Assembly: GCA_036874045.1 (NCBI GenBank)
Contig: JAZBRI010000008.1
Span: 8,819,001-8,883,000 of the forward strand
Reading direction: 5' to 3'
Source of the DNA: Cymodocea nodosa
Lineage: Eukaryota; Streptophyta; Magnoliopsida; Alismatales; Cymodoceaceae
Length of the DNA stretch: 64,000 bases
Part shown: in pieces, positions 23,079 to 34,846 of the stretch
Numbering within the stretch: position 1 is the first letter of the stretch
How the letters are laid out: every line of letters starts with the position of its first letter
Program-made: the position numbers and the translations under genes
Notes under the pieces: generated by a model
The model's database searches: none
Told to the model about the DNA's origin: nothing
Seen by the model: the letters and a program-made list of their open reading frames with translations, nothing else

Positions 23079-25271
23079 ATGGCTTCATCTAGACGTTTTT
23101 TTGCCCCCTCTCAGCAAGAACAAGAACAGAGGATTCTTGTACTAGAACAAGAACTCCAATCAAGTATGGCAGACCTATCTCCTAAAAAAGTTCAACAAAT
23201 TATTTCTACCGGAGAAGAGGTCATTGATATTGAGTCTGTATATGGAACCTCAAAAATTGTTACTCGTTTCTTGTGTTTGGAGAAACAATTGTCTGTTCTT
23301 TGTAACTTTCATCCTATTACCACCTTTGTTAAAAGTGGGAAAAAGTTGAAAACCAAGAAGCCTTCCTCGAGCAAATACACCAAACCTTCTTCTAGTCATA
23401 AGAAACAAAGGAATACTTCTACCCGTTCTTCATAGAGTAATAAAATAGATTCTGTTGCTCCTAGGGTTTCTAAGGATTCTTCTTCGGATGATGTAGACAT
23501 ATTTACTACCAAAGTTAACTTTTCAGAACCTCAGTTTAAAATAGTTTTCGAGGCTTATGTCAACCAATTTTTGCGTTCTTCTAAGGATACTAGGGCATCT
23601 GAGAAACGAGCATTCCATATGGCCCTACACTTACAAGACACTTTAGTAAAGAGAAGAAATCAAGCATTATTGCATAAACTTAGTGAGCAACTAGGAATTA
23701 AAATTCAAGAGCCTTCAGCTCCTACTTGTTATCATGATTTTTCTGATATGGCCGATAAGAAGAAATCAGTGGCTGAACTAGAATTCTATTTGCCTAAGAA
23801 AGGAATTGATTTCAAGCATGTTGCTAGGAGAACTCTTTCTAATTCTCCTGAGCTAACTATTGGCTCTTTATATCAAACTACTCCTGGTTCTCCTAAATTG
23901 ATTTCTCCATCTCCATAGAATTTTCTGCCTACTTCTCCTATTTCTTCTTTTGAGGTTGCCAAAACTCAATTAACATACTCTAGGAGAAGAAAGAAATCTC
24001 TCTCCTCTCATCCGAGTTTTGCCAAACCTCCTTTTGAAAATAAAGAAGACTTCACTCCTCCTCCTCCTTCATTTGATGTAGAATCTCATCCAATTCCTTC
24101 TCCTCACACTCAAATGGTGATACAAGGATTGTATGAAGATTCAGGTTTTGTCTCTACTCCTCAATCTCCTCCACCTTCTGAAAACCCTCCAGTAGATGAA
24201 GATCCAGAGGATGTAGTCAATTATTCTTTAGAAATCCCTACAAATGTCTATTATTTCAGATCTTCTGTTGCTAGGGATCTCTTCTTAAATAAATATCAAG
24301 ATATGAAGATTATTTACAGTAGACTAGTAAATTTTAAAGGAATGGATTCAATTCAAAGTCTGCTCATTCATCAAGGGCTCTTAGGTCTTATTTCCTCTCC
24401 CTTAGGGTTATCTATTTTTGAAGACCTTATTCCCCTTTTCTACTCAAATCTTGAGATCTTTCCACATTTTTTACTTCTGCACCTACAACATCAGATAATC
24501 AGGATTGATGGAGATTTTTTGGAGAATCTTTTTGGAATACCATCTACTGGTATAAATATTGCTCTTTCTCTAGTAGAACTTGGGTGGCAGGAATTAGAGA
24601 TGAATAAATTGATTGGCAAATCTTCAGATAAAAAGTTTAAGTTAGTTAAAACTGTAGATCTTAATAGTTTGGTCTAGATGATTGCTATAATTCTGTCTTC
24701 CTCTATATTTTAGAAAATTGGTCATGTAGATGAATTGGAGAGGAAAGTCTACCAAGCCACTTATGTTGTGATGGCTAGTATCAAGGTTAACTAGGCAAAA
24801 GTTGTTATTGCTCAGATTACTGATTTGCAAAGTTTTCTGTACTATGGAGATTTTATTTATCATCTGATGGCCAGATACATTGATTTATCAAGAAAGCATC
24901 TGAAATCCATTAAAAGAAGAGTACTACAACTTAAAGATTTTTAGAGAATGTCATCTTTTGATCCGGTTGAGTTGCTCCCTCATTTTCAACCTTCTACAAC
25001 TCAGCTTTCAGCTTCTCCTTCTACAGCAGCTTCACCTCATGCAGTACCTCCTTCTGCAGCAACTCCACCTCCTATAGTACCTCCTTCAGCTCCAGTAGCT
25101 TCATTTACAGTAGTTGACAGTTCTGATACCCTCCTAAAATAGAATGAGCTTCTGCTTCTACTTCAACACATTCAGATGTTTTTGGATCAAGTGGCTCATT
25201 TAGAACAACTTCTGAGAGAGAGGGATAATTTAATTCAAGATTTGTTAAATAAAAAGTCAACTGCACCTTAG
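23079..25271 (+). pseudogene. Copia-1 third ORF (plant transposon-type protein)
   Basis: A single frame of 731 codons from ATG 23079 to TAG 25269 with no frameshift. It is interrupted by seven stops, all TAG: 23433, 23916, 24675, 24711, 24792, 24942 and 25140. The N-terminus is Ser/Lys-rich and basic. The middle is Pro/Ser-rich (about 23900-24180). The helical domain at about 24230-24920 is related to those at 12680-13300 and 27640-28300 (for example LFEDLIPLFYSNL-like and YYGDFIYHLMARY). A Pro/Ala/Ser-rich linker (24960-25130) and a short leucine-rich coil finish the protein. No signal peptide or membrane segment is visible. It sits between pol and the 3' LTR on the same strand. Function unknown; homology with the Copia-2 third ORF rests on domain order and motifs. 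Confidence 0.72.
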
Positions 25272-25445
25272 ATTTGTTGTTTTTCCTTTGATGTAATTTT
25301 CATTTTTTATGTATCCCTATTGTTCTTACTCTTGAATCAATGAAATTACATTTTACTTATCTCCGAGTATCCTTCAATCAATTATCTCCACTTTTTAATT
25401 TTGACAAAGGGGGAGAATATATTTGTTTATAGTTTTGTCATCATC

Positions 25446-25459
25446 AAAAAGGGGGAGAT
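25446..25459 (+). other. Polypurine tract of Copia-1
   Basis: AAAAAGGGGGAGAT lies directly before the LTR start TGTTAG. A second similar tract (CAAAGGGGGAGAA, about 25405-25417) lies some 40 bp upstream. Confidence 0.82.
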
Positions 25460-27189
25460 TGTTAGTTCAATTATTTATTAGTTAATTTTGATGATGAAAA
25501 ATGTGTGGTTTAATTATTTCTGCCATATTTTAGCTGTCTTTTTATTCCAATGAATCTTGGCTAACTATTGTGTACTCAAAGTCCTTTAAATTAGATTTCG
25601 GTAGGTTATTTTGTTTACAGTGTATTTATCGGAGAGTTATTTTATAAGTCACCGAACAAAATAAGACAAATCAGATGGTTGAGCTTCTCTCCTGGTTTTT
25701 CAGATAGTTATATCAGTAACTATCCAAAAGGTATTTATTTTCGGTGAGTTAAGTTTTTTTTTGTTCGGATATGACTTGTATGGTAAGTATTTGAAATCCC
25801 TTCAGTTTCAGATAGTTAAGGTTTTTCTTTCCAGATAGTTAGTTGTTTCTCTGATTTAATATATTTTCAGTTACTTTCTCTTGAAGGATACATGTCAGTC
25901 TCTCATCACTTGACTTAAGTGACTTTTCGGAAGGTTACGATGTAACAATCCGAAAACTCTTAAGTATCGTAGAGTTACCTTTAGTAAGTATCCGAAATTA
26001 GTTTTAAGCTTTAGATAGTTGATTTTCTATTATTTCGAACTTAAGTGACTTTTCGAAAGGTTACCTGTGTAACTATCCAAAATGACTTAAGGATCGGAAA
26101 GTTATCTTTTATAAGTATCCGAAACATGCCTTCTCTATCGGATAGTTTATTTTTTATATATTGTATGCTGCTTTTTTAGGACACATGTTTTAATCTTAAT
26201 ACATGACTTAAGTGGTCTTTCGGTATGTTAGTTCTATCTATTTGAAATGGTTTTGAGTTTCGGTAGGTTTTCTATTTTAGTCTCTGATTTTCTAAAAGCC
26301 TCTGAAGATTTTATTTTTACAGAAACTGCAACTATTCTTAATTGACTAATCTTTGTGGCAAGATATCTTTTGATTACAGATCTCAACTTTATTATGATTG
26401 AATGTTTCCGGAAATGAATTACTTCTTAAGGCATCTGACCTTTTCAGAATTCTTTCCACTTATGCAAATCTCGAAGGAAAAATCAAAAGGATTTGTAGAA
26501 AACTGAAATAGAAACACACACAGAAATTTTCAACACTCAAAAGGAGAAATTGTTTGCTCAGTAATTCTGCAAACATCTTGAAGATTCATCTGCAACAAAG
26601 TCTAGAAGATCAAAAACTGCAGATCAATCAAGAATTCTCCTCAGAGCTTCATAAATCAACTCTTCTTAGGAGTTGACCGTGTGTTGTGTGTCTTTTTCAT
26701 TTTGAGTCTATGACTCCTGATTTTAAACTATTTTCTCATTTACTTGAAAACCCTAACTCACAAGGGTGTTGTGAGTATACCTTCATAAGGTCGGGGCCTT
26801 GGAGAAGAGAGTGAAGTGTGATACTTCACTTGCTCAAGATTGGGGTCTTGAGTACACAAAGTTGGTACTTTGTGTGAGGTTTTTGTTTAGCCTTTAAAAA
26901 CATCTGTAAGGTTGTTGCTTAGCCTGCAAAAGCAACTTGTTTAAGGTTTGTGCTTAGCCTTAAAAGCACTTAGTAGAATTCTCAAGGTTGTGGCCTTGAG
27001 GAGTGGACTACCCAGTTTGGGGAACCACTATAAATCTCTATGTTCTTTACTTTCTACATTGCTAGTTTGATTCCAAAATCAATTAATCAGGGTTCATTAG
27101 TGTCAAGAGCTTCTTGAATTTTTAAAAGCAAAATAAACTTGATTAGGACACTATTCACCCCCCCTCTAGTGTGCCATTTGATCCTTACA
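25460..27189 (+). repeat. 3' LTR of Copia-1
   Basis: A 1730-bp LTR with TGTTAG ... CCTTACA ends. It ends in a C-run and TAGTGTGCCATTTGATCC, a pattern shared loosely with the other Copia LTR ends here. Its U3 (25620-26280) holds many CGGATAGTTA / TAACTATCCG-type motifs and stretches related to Athila U3. The sequence right of it is interrupted third-ORF sequence of another element. Confidence 0.85.
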
Positions 27190-28473
27190 GCAACAGCAAA
27201 AGCAAAGAAGAGAAGGAAAGTAGGCTGAAACTAATCTGCAGCCTATACAAATAGAAGAAACAAAAATTAGGGTAGAAGCTAATTTGCTTGGAACTCCATC
27301 CCAATCTACCACAGAATCAGAAAGAATAATGACAATGCAGATTGGTAGTCAAGAGGAAGAAGAAAAAGAAGAAACTAAACAAGAAGCTAAACAAGTACAT
27401 ATGGAAAGAGATGACTCGACGGATTCCACTAAAGAGCAAAGAACTCTTCAGCAAATTTTAGAAAGCATTTAAGATAGAGTGGAGAGTTCTGCTGGCTCTC
27501 CACCATAGACAAAAGTAGAAGCAAAAATGAAGGAATCTGTCGAGCATTTTCAGCAAATTCAAGTTTAGCAAATGAAAGAGGAAGTTCAAGAACAAACCCC
27601 TCTAGAGCAATAAATTAACATTACTGACCCAACTAAAGCAACAGTTTTAAATGAAGTACACTTTTGGAGTTAGGAAGCTTATAATAAATATCAAGAGATT
27701 AAAGATTATGATATCATATACAGTAGACCAGTAAATTAGGATGGGATGCAAGAAATTAAGGATTTATTTGAGTTTCAAGGTCTACTACAGTTTATTTCTC
27801 AGTAGAGAGGGCATGCAGTATATGAGAATCTAGTGCTCTACTTTTATGCAAATTTGAGAGAAGGAGAAAGAGGATTAATTTCCAACATGGAGTAAGCTAA
27901 TGTACAGATAACACCAGAGCTTCTTCATAATATTTTCAGACTGAGAAATGAAGGAATTGAAATTCTAGAAGAAACAACTACAGTGGAATGGGCTGAACAG
28001 GAAATTAAATAGTGCATAGCCATCGACCCTGGTGTGCCATTACTGAACAGACTAAAGTACTTAAATGGAAAGGCACATATGGTCGCAATCATACTTGTAA
28101 AAATTGTTTATCAAAGACAAGGCCACGACATTGAATTTAGTCAATTTGTCAAGTGGGCTACGTATGCAATTGTAAATAGAATTCAAGTTAATTAGTACAA
28201 AGTATTTATCTCCAAGTTGAGAATAGTAAAGAAGAAATTATTTTATGGAGATTTGATTCCACTGCTGATGGTGAATAGTATTGATTTCATGAAATGGGCA
28301 TCCAAAAGGATAAGATCAAGAACCATTTCAGTGAAAGAATACGGAAATTTTGTTGCTGATGAGATATCTGGACCTTCTAGAGGCATTACAGGACTGTAGA
28401 GAGGATAAATCAATTAGAGCTACAATTAGAAAAACTCCAAAAGGAAGTAGATGAACTTAGGAAGAAAGATTAA
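27190..28473 (+). pseudogene. Copia-4 third ORF remnant
   Basis: The C-terminal two thirds of another third ORF, into which Copia-1 inserted. It starts Gln/Lys-rich, is acidic at 27290-27480, and carries the helical domain at about 27640-28380 (LFEFQGLLQF, YFYANL, ATYAIVNRIQVN, KKLFYGDLIPLL). It ends in a leucine-rich coil. Most of it is in one frame, with numerous stops, mainly TAG (near 27221, 27506, 27568, 27673, 27739, 27803 and 28192) plus TAA. A frame change near 28400 precedes the coil. It is closer to the Copia-2 and Copia-5 versions than to Copia-1. The rest of this element is not seen. Confidence 0.65.
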
Positions 28474-28929
28474 ATTGTATTGTTTGCCTACTTGTACTTA
28501 TATTTGTATGAAAAATATCTGACTGAATGTAATGTAAAACTATTCATATTAATGAATGTATGTTTTTCAAATGTATTTTTCATTCGTATTTGAGAATGAT
28601 GTAATGGATGAATGATCTTGAGTATTATATAAGTGTTTGAACAAGTTGCAAAATTGTTTAAAAGATATACAAATTTGCTAAATGACAGGATTAAATGCAA
28701 GATAACTAGATAATACCTAAAAATATCTGCATGCTGCAAAGTAAAATATAAATTCTACATAACATGAAATGAACTGCAACTTAAATATTTATATAATGTT
28801 CAAATTTAAATGAGTTTTAATTAGAACATTGTAGTAATGACATGTATTTAACTTTATTTGAGTTGAAAAAAATGCAAGAGAAAAAAGAAGAAGAAATTAA
28901 TACGAGGAGGAAGTTTTAGAAATTTGCTA
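28474..28929 (+). other. Copia-4 3' non-coding remnant
   Basis: AT-rich with no gene. It corresponds in position to the region after the third ORF in Copia-2. The boundary with N1 at about 28930 is approximate. Confidence 0.4.
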
Positions 28930-29466
28930 AGTGTTAACTCAACGAAGTAAGTTCGTTGAGTTAACCTTAACTCCACGAGGTCAATAATATAATATAAGGT
29001 CACTTTGATGAGTTAACTGTAACTCAATGAAGTTAGTTCGTAGAGTTAGCAACAGTAACTGAAGATAGTCTGTTGAGTTAATTATAACTCAACGATAACT
29101 CAACGAGGTTAGTTCGTGGATTAAGCTGAACGATTATTCTTTCAGCCACGAACAAAACTTCGTGGGTTTAGCGGTTACTAAAAATTTGAAATTAGAAGTG
29201 GCACACATACCATAAAAGTAGGAACCACACTACACGTTGCAAGACACATTCTTGCAACGAGATTCATTTGCTTTATGGACATGCATTATAAATATAGAAT
29301 AGAATGTTATTTACAAGTTACCAGCACTTGAGAAAGGAAATTCGTTGGGGAATTAGAAGGAGAAGCAGCTGATTCAACTTCATTCGTCAACAACTATTTA
29401 CTGAATATAAAGCTTCAGACTAGTATGTAATTAATCTTCTGCTATCTTATTTTATGTTAAGAGTTT

Positions 29467-30818
29467 ATGAGCACATGGATTCGTTCTCCTAGCACTAAAT
29501 GATTAGTAAGAACACCTACACAGGATTATTCAACACAGAGACGTCTTGAAATATTTTCTTAATTGGACTTTAACAAAATCCTTAGGGAGGTAGCTAACCT
29601 TTCTTTAAAAGAGAACGAAGATATGACTACTCTAGTAGAGAAACCATTAGGGGAAATTCTCTATCCTGAATTAGTTGATGAACCTTCATGTATTCGATTG
29701 CCAAACTTTGAGGGAGATAGGTTTGAATTGAAATTTAATTATATTAGTCAATTGCCACATTTTCATAGATTAGAAAGAGAGGATGCCTATTATTTCCTTA
29801 GAGAATTTAACGAAGTTTGTCAAATGATGAAAATGCCAAATATGAGTATAGATGCTATTAAACTTAGATATATCCCATTTGCTTTAAAAGACAGCTAAGA
29901 GATGGTTATATACTCTATCACCTGATTCAATTTCTACATGGACTGAATTTTGCTCTATTTTTCTAGAAAAATATTATCCAACACATCAAACGATTAAAAA
30001 GAAGGAAATATTAATGTGTAGCCAAAAACAGGGAGAATCATTCTCAAAATATTTTGAAAGATTTAAAGATTTACTGACTCAATGTCCACATCATGCAATG
30101 AGTAAAGCACAATTGATAGGTATAATTTATGAAGGCATAGATGTTTCAACGAAATCTTTATTAGAATCTACTTGTCAGAATGGATTTTTAAAACTGTGTA
30201 ATGAAGAAGCATAGACATACTTAGAAAACTTTGCAAAAAGAACTACATAGTGGGAAAACTCAGCTAAAACTATTACAAATAAAAAAATATTGTCAAGCGG
30301 AATGCATGAAATAGATTCAAGCACTATGCTTGAAGTTAAATTAACTAAATTAACAAAGAAAATAGAAGAGTTATCATTAAATCAAAAACTAGCAGAAAAG
30401 AGTGCAAACGTTAATGACTTAGATATTATTTATGCTAGAAACCAAAAAGATAACTTTGGAAATTCTTATAACCCTAATTGGAGAAATCATCCAAATTTAT
30501 CTTGGAGAAACAACAATTTCCAAGGAGAAGAAAATATAAATGACAAAAATATAAGTTATGAAGCATTAATTGAACAAGGATCTAGAATAGAGAAGTTAGA
30601 AAAGATAATTCAACAATTAAACAATCGTCTAAATCTTGTATTTGGAAATGCTACAATTCAAAATCAAAATATAAATAGAAATATACCCCCTAGACAGAAG
30701 GAATCAATAGAAGTTAGACCTATTGGAGGATTGGAGGATTGCCAATGCAAGCAATACCTAACCCTATCAACGAAACTGTTAATGAAATTGATACCTCCTT
30801 TGGGAGGGTAGCTGAATG
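29467..30818 (+). pseudogene. N1 gag (capsid region)
   Basis: Athila-type gag starting MSTWIRSPST at 29467. The retrotransposon gag domain spans about 29560-30220, with IPFALKDS, YFERFKDLLTQCPHH and LIGIIYEG. A coiled segment follows, then the family motif NPNWRNHPNLSW (about 30470-30510) and a second coil. The C-terminus ends at TGA 30816. No CX2CX4HX4C zinc knuckle is present. Damage includes TGA 29500, TAA 29560, a 2-bp loss at about 29895 (shared with N2), TAG 30212 and an 8-bp duplication near 30725 that shifts the frame. It probably supplied capsid when intact. Confidence 0.8.
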
Positions 30819-31015
30819 AAACAATATAACTGAAGTAACTATATATAATATAGTAAGTAGAAAAATATAAAAAATGTAAGTTTAATTATAGTTAGTAGTA
30901 TCGTAGAGTTATTACTTCGTCTATTGAGTTATGACCTAACTCCACGAGGGTGTAAAGTAGCTATGTTAATTTTGTCTCTATTAATTTTTGTTTATGTCAT
31001 ATAGAATCACAACAG

Positions 31016-32134
31016 ATGGAATTGATGAAATTACCACTAGATGCACGAAGGGAAGTATTGAGTAACTTGTCAGCTAGAGATCTGTGCCAGTTGTGTTGTG
31101 TATCAAAGGAAATTAAAGAATGTGTCAAAGAAAAATATTTTCATGGACTACAAGCTGCAAAGATGACTATGATTAGAGATGGATTTTTATGGAAGTCATT
31201 TAATCGTAGTTCAATCAGCTATGAATATCTGAATATGGAAGAAACTACTAGAATTCCACCCAATACATTAGAAGGAATAGATCATATTATGGGGATGGAT
31301 GAAGGATTAATTATTTACAAAACCAAACCAAGGTATGCAATTTTGTTACCTGATATTTTGATTAGAAATCCTATCATAAGAGAAGAATGGAATATAGGAA
31401 GGCCTAATAGATATGAGGTACCAATTGAAAATTGTGGGTCAACTTTAATATTTTCTGATAAAAATTTGATCATTCCTAAAAAATTATATTATTGGAGACC
31501 AACTGGAAATTGGGATGAAAATTTATGCTTAAGTGTGTATAATTTTTTGAATAAATCTTAGACTGAAAATACTATGATATATCTAGGACAAAAAGCATTA
31601 ATTAACAGCATACATGTCATACTTGATAGATATATATATCAAGTCACAGATATATTAGTTGCATTTAGATCTAATTTATACATAGTAAGCATAGACAGTT
31701 ATGATGATTTTATAGAAATATTGCCTATACCGAGTGATATAGCTAAACCACCATCTACAGAATATGATAAAATTCAATTAGGAATGTGATATAATGAATA
31801 TGATGATCCTACTTTATGTCTAATAAGATGGTGGGATGAATTGAGGAAATTTCAAATATGGATTATAAAAGACCTAAATGAATGGAAGTGGGAAGAGGAA
31901 TATATCGAAATAAATGTAGAAATAGAAATAGCTACATTACCTTGGAATAGAAGAGGATCCCTTTCTGCATTTCATTTTATATTTAGTATTGATAACATAC
32001 TACAAGTTTACAAATTAAAAAGGAAAATGGATTGCATTGAAACAAAATTAATAGCAAGATGAATTATGCCTAAAAAGTTTTCTTGGACTAACACGTTTAT
32101 TCCATTTGTTACTACTTTTCAGTCATGTTCTTAA
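31016..32134 (+). pseudogene. F-box protein ORF carried by N1
   Basis: One frame of 373 codons, ATG 31016 to TAA 32132, 198 bp after the gag stop. The N-terminal F-box is at residues 4-44 (LPLDARREVLSNLSARDLCQ, then CVSKEIKECVKEKYF). F-box proteins join SCF ubiquitin ligases through SKP1. The C-terminal half resembles a plant F-box-associated domain: CLIRWWDELRKFQIWIIKD near residue 270, with alternating hydrophobic beta-type segments. It is broken by three nonsense codons, TAG 31559 and TGA 31787 (both Trp codons in the N2 copy) and TGA 32060, but by no frameshift. N2 (44308-45442) has a different set of breaks, so the common ancestor was probably intact. A host-gene origin is inferred; the donor gene is unknown. 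Confidence 0.82.
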
Positions 32135-33933
32135 ATTGTGATTTTGTGCGTTTAATGTGAGTGTAGTCTGCATTTATTTTTAGAAAAAAAAGAGAAAAAG
32201 AAGAAAAAATTTTAGTTTTAGTTTTATTCTATAAAAAAAAAAGAAAAACAAAATATCAATCTAGTTTGTTGGTATCTGTCTTGGGAAACCAATTGGCTTG
32301 CTTGTGAGCCACCAAAGGTAGAGGAGCCTAAGTTCCACATAAGACACTGATTAACAAGTTATGTTTTGTTATTTTGTTATATATTCTACTTTTATTTGTG
32401 AATGAAAAGTTTTTCAGAATCAAAAATCGAAAGATATTGAAGGAGATACAAAAGAACAAGGTATGTAATTGATTACTTCTCTTGAATTTACATTTAAACT
32501 AAGTTCGTGGTGTTATTCATTAACTCAACGAATTAAGTTCGTTGAGTTAGGTGTTAAGTTAACGAAAAAATATTCATACCTGCTACAATTACTGTATTTA
32601 CTGAAAAATCTTTTACACTAAGGACAATGCAAAATATAGGTATGAGGGGGAGGTAATTAAAGTAACAGCCAAGTAATTTTGTTAATTAAAAGAATTAAAA
32701 TGGTACTGCAAAAGTTCTATGGAAATTGAAAAATTTTGATGAAGTTGCTATAACTATCCAATAATTGAAACTGTAAAATTTTTAAGAACTGTAACTACTG
32801 GAATGTTATATTTATAATCTTATATAAGAGGCTACAAATTTTACTACTCATACAAATCTAGATATTGTATCTTATGTTTTTGTTGAAATTTATGAGTTTA
32901 ACAATTTCACAATTTAAAAAAAAAAGAAAAAAGAAATCAGAATGCTTAACTGAAACTCAATAAATTATCTGAAATCCTGAAAGAGCTAAAATATTGATTT
33001 TTGGATTAAATGAAATGCGTATTATCAATGATACATTTAATTTGATTGATTAAAATTGTAGAATGATTTATGTGTAGATCTTATTAAACTACAGAAAAAG
33101 TATGAGCTTGTTGATATAGATTCATATTTTTAGTAAAAAAAAATGGAAGAAAAACTATACAAGATTATTGTTTTATTGCATCTGTATTAATGAAATACGT
33201 ACATATACTGTGTTGAAAAGAAAAAAAAAGAAAAAGAAAAACTTTGAGAGTTTATTGTCTTGTTTGATCATGAGCCTTTTGTACTTGAGCAAATAGGTAT
33301 GTAAGGATTGTTGACCTAAAAAAGGACTCTTTAAATCTGGCAACCTAAGATCTAATCAGATATGGGATTGTTGACTGAAAACTCGATACATGGGTACACT
33401 AGAAAGCTCTTGTATGATTCAAGCTTGTCAAATTAACTTTTAAAGTACATCTGAAAAGATACAAGTGTTTTGTGAAATACAGATATCTTTTGAATCGAGT
33501 ATATTTTCTGTTATCTAAAATTGCTGAAGTATGAATCTTGAATAGACTTTTGAAGTTGTTTATTTAAGATACAATTCTTTATTCTACTTGTTTTAATCAT
33601 ATTGAATTGGATTGTGTTTTGATTGTAGTTGAAATTTATTCTAGAAATTATTTTGGAAAATTCAAGATGACAGATGCTGAAAAGAAAAAATGATAATATA
33701 ATTAACACCTATGTGATGTTGATATATTTAGTATGTAATTTACATATGTTCTAAATATATTTGTAGGTTGAAGAGGAGAAAACAATGTTAAAATAGATTA
33801 CTGAAACATATAGAATATCTATATAGTAATCTTAATTATGTATTCTGAAGAAGAACGAAGTGAAGAATTAATTTTAGCACTTTTGGAAGACCAACTAGTT
33901 AGATCTTAGTTTGCTAAGGGACTAGCAAAATTT
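32135..33933 (+). other. N1 non-coding module between F-box ORF and polypurine tract
   Basis: No ORF is supported. Landmarks are purine-rich A/G runs at 32180-32245 and 33215-33240, and a block at about 32265-32350 (core GGCTTGCTTGTGAGCCACCA) that is the best-kept non-coding piece in N1-N3. The segment at about 32960-33780 is related to 42640-43520 in N2 and to the Copia-2 spacer. Confidence 0.65.
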
Positions 33934-33947
33934 AAGTATAAGGGAAG
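33934..33947 (+). other. Polypurine tract of N1
   Basis: AAGTATAAGGGAAG directly before the LTR start TGTTTAG. N2 has the related AAGTATGGGGGAAG. Confidence 0.75.
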
Positions 33948-34846
33948 TGTTTAGAATGAAAAAGTGCATAATATTAACGATTAAAGGATGGTTAATTGCA
34001 TAATATTTAGCTTATTATATGAACATTAAGTCATTATGTTATAATTGCACTATTATATGCTTTAATGAAGGAATCTGCATAATTTTAGGGAATTAATGTT
34101 AATTTAGTACATTTCTGAACTATCGGTAAATTGCAGGCTATGAAATTCTTAAGTATCCGAATTTTCTGTTATTTTGGAGAGTTATGTTTAATTTACCGGA
34201 CAGTTATGTTTTAAATGCTTAAAGAATATTTTTTTATTTCTTGAATTACACATGTTGAAACTTCAATGCATGACTTAAGTAGATTTTTGGTGAGTTATCT
34301 GTTAACTATACGAAATGCATCTAGGCATCGGATAGTTAGGTTCGTAAGTATCCGATATATATGAACTCGTTAAGTTAGAATTATGCACGTGTTGAATTTA
34401 AATGCTTTATTATGTCACGTGAGATGCACATGTTGAACTCGTTGAGTTAGCATAACTATATGCATTGAGTTACATGAATACACACTAAGGTAACACGTTA
34501 TGTTAGCAGCTTATTTTTTTATTGCTCATGTTTTATAGTTAAATCAATGAAGTAAGTCCATTGAGTTATCTGTAACTCCACGGACCATTTATTTTCTAAT
34601 ATGCCATTGTAGTAGTTGCAGAAACAAGACATTCGAAGGAAAACCATGATTGCACATTTCACGCAGGAATTCGCTCGTGGAAGGAAGAAGAAATCACCAT
34701 CGTTGATATGAACGAAGGAAATCCAACCGATCATCTAAGCAGAAGCAGTTACTACTAAGAAATATAAAAGAAAATGAGAAAAGACAAGGGTGTGTGTGTG
34801 TAGAGGTGGAGGACCGCGCTAACTACAAGCAGCATCAAAAGTTCCC
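33948..34846 (+). repeat. Partial 3' LTR of N1
   Basis: Starts TGTTTAGAATG and covers the U3 plus the TATA region (AATATAAAAG at 34761). It then ends at about 34846 within the stretch GTTCCCTGAAG, about 0.9-1.2 kb short of a full LTR. It is opposite in orientation to the Athila LTRs on both sides. Confidence 0.8.

Larger units (their letters stand above)
28930..34846 (+). mobile_element. N1, non-autonomous Athila-related element carrying an F-box ORF
   Basis: Layout: leader with AACTCAACG motifs (28930-29466), gag (29467-30818), F-box ORF (31016-32134), non-coding module (32135-33933), polypurine tract (33934-33947) and partial 3' LTR (33948-34846). The 5' LTR is absent. The LTR stops at about 34846, joined at a short CTGAAG match to the inverted integrase end of Athila copy B. 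No protease, reverse transcriptase or integrase occurs between gag and the polypurine tract. N2 (40728-49412) has the same order with both LTRs. Confidence 0.82.

Noticed and set aside
23079..25271. Reassigned or read-through TAG code
   Set aside because: TAA and TGA also interrupt coding regions here, and the TAG excess is explained by CAG-to-TAG deamination.
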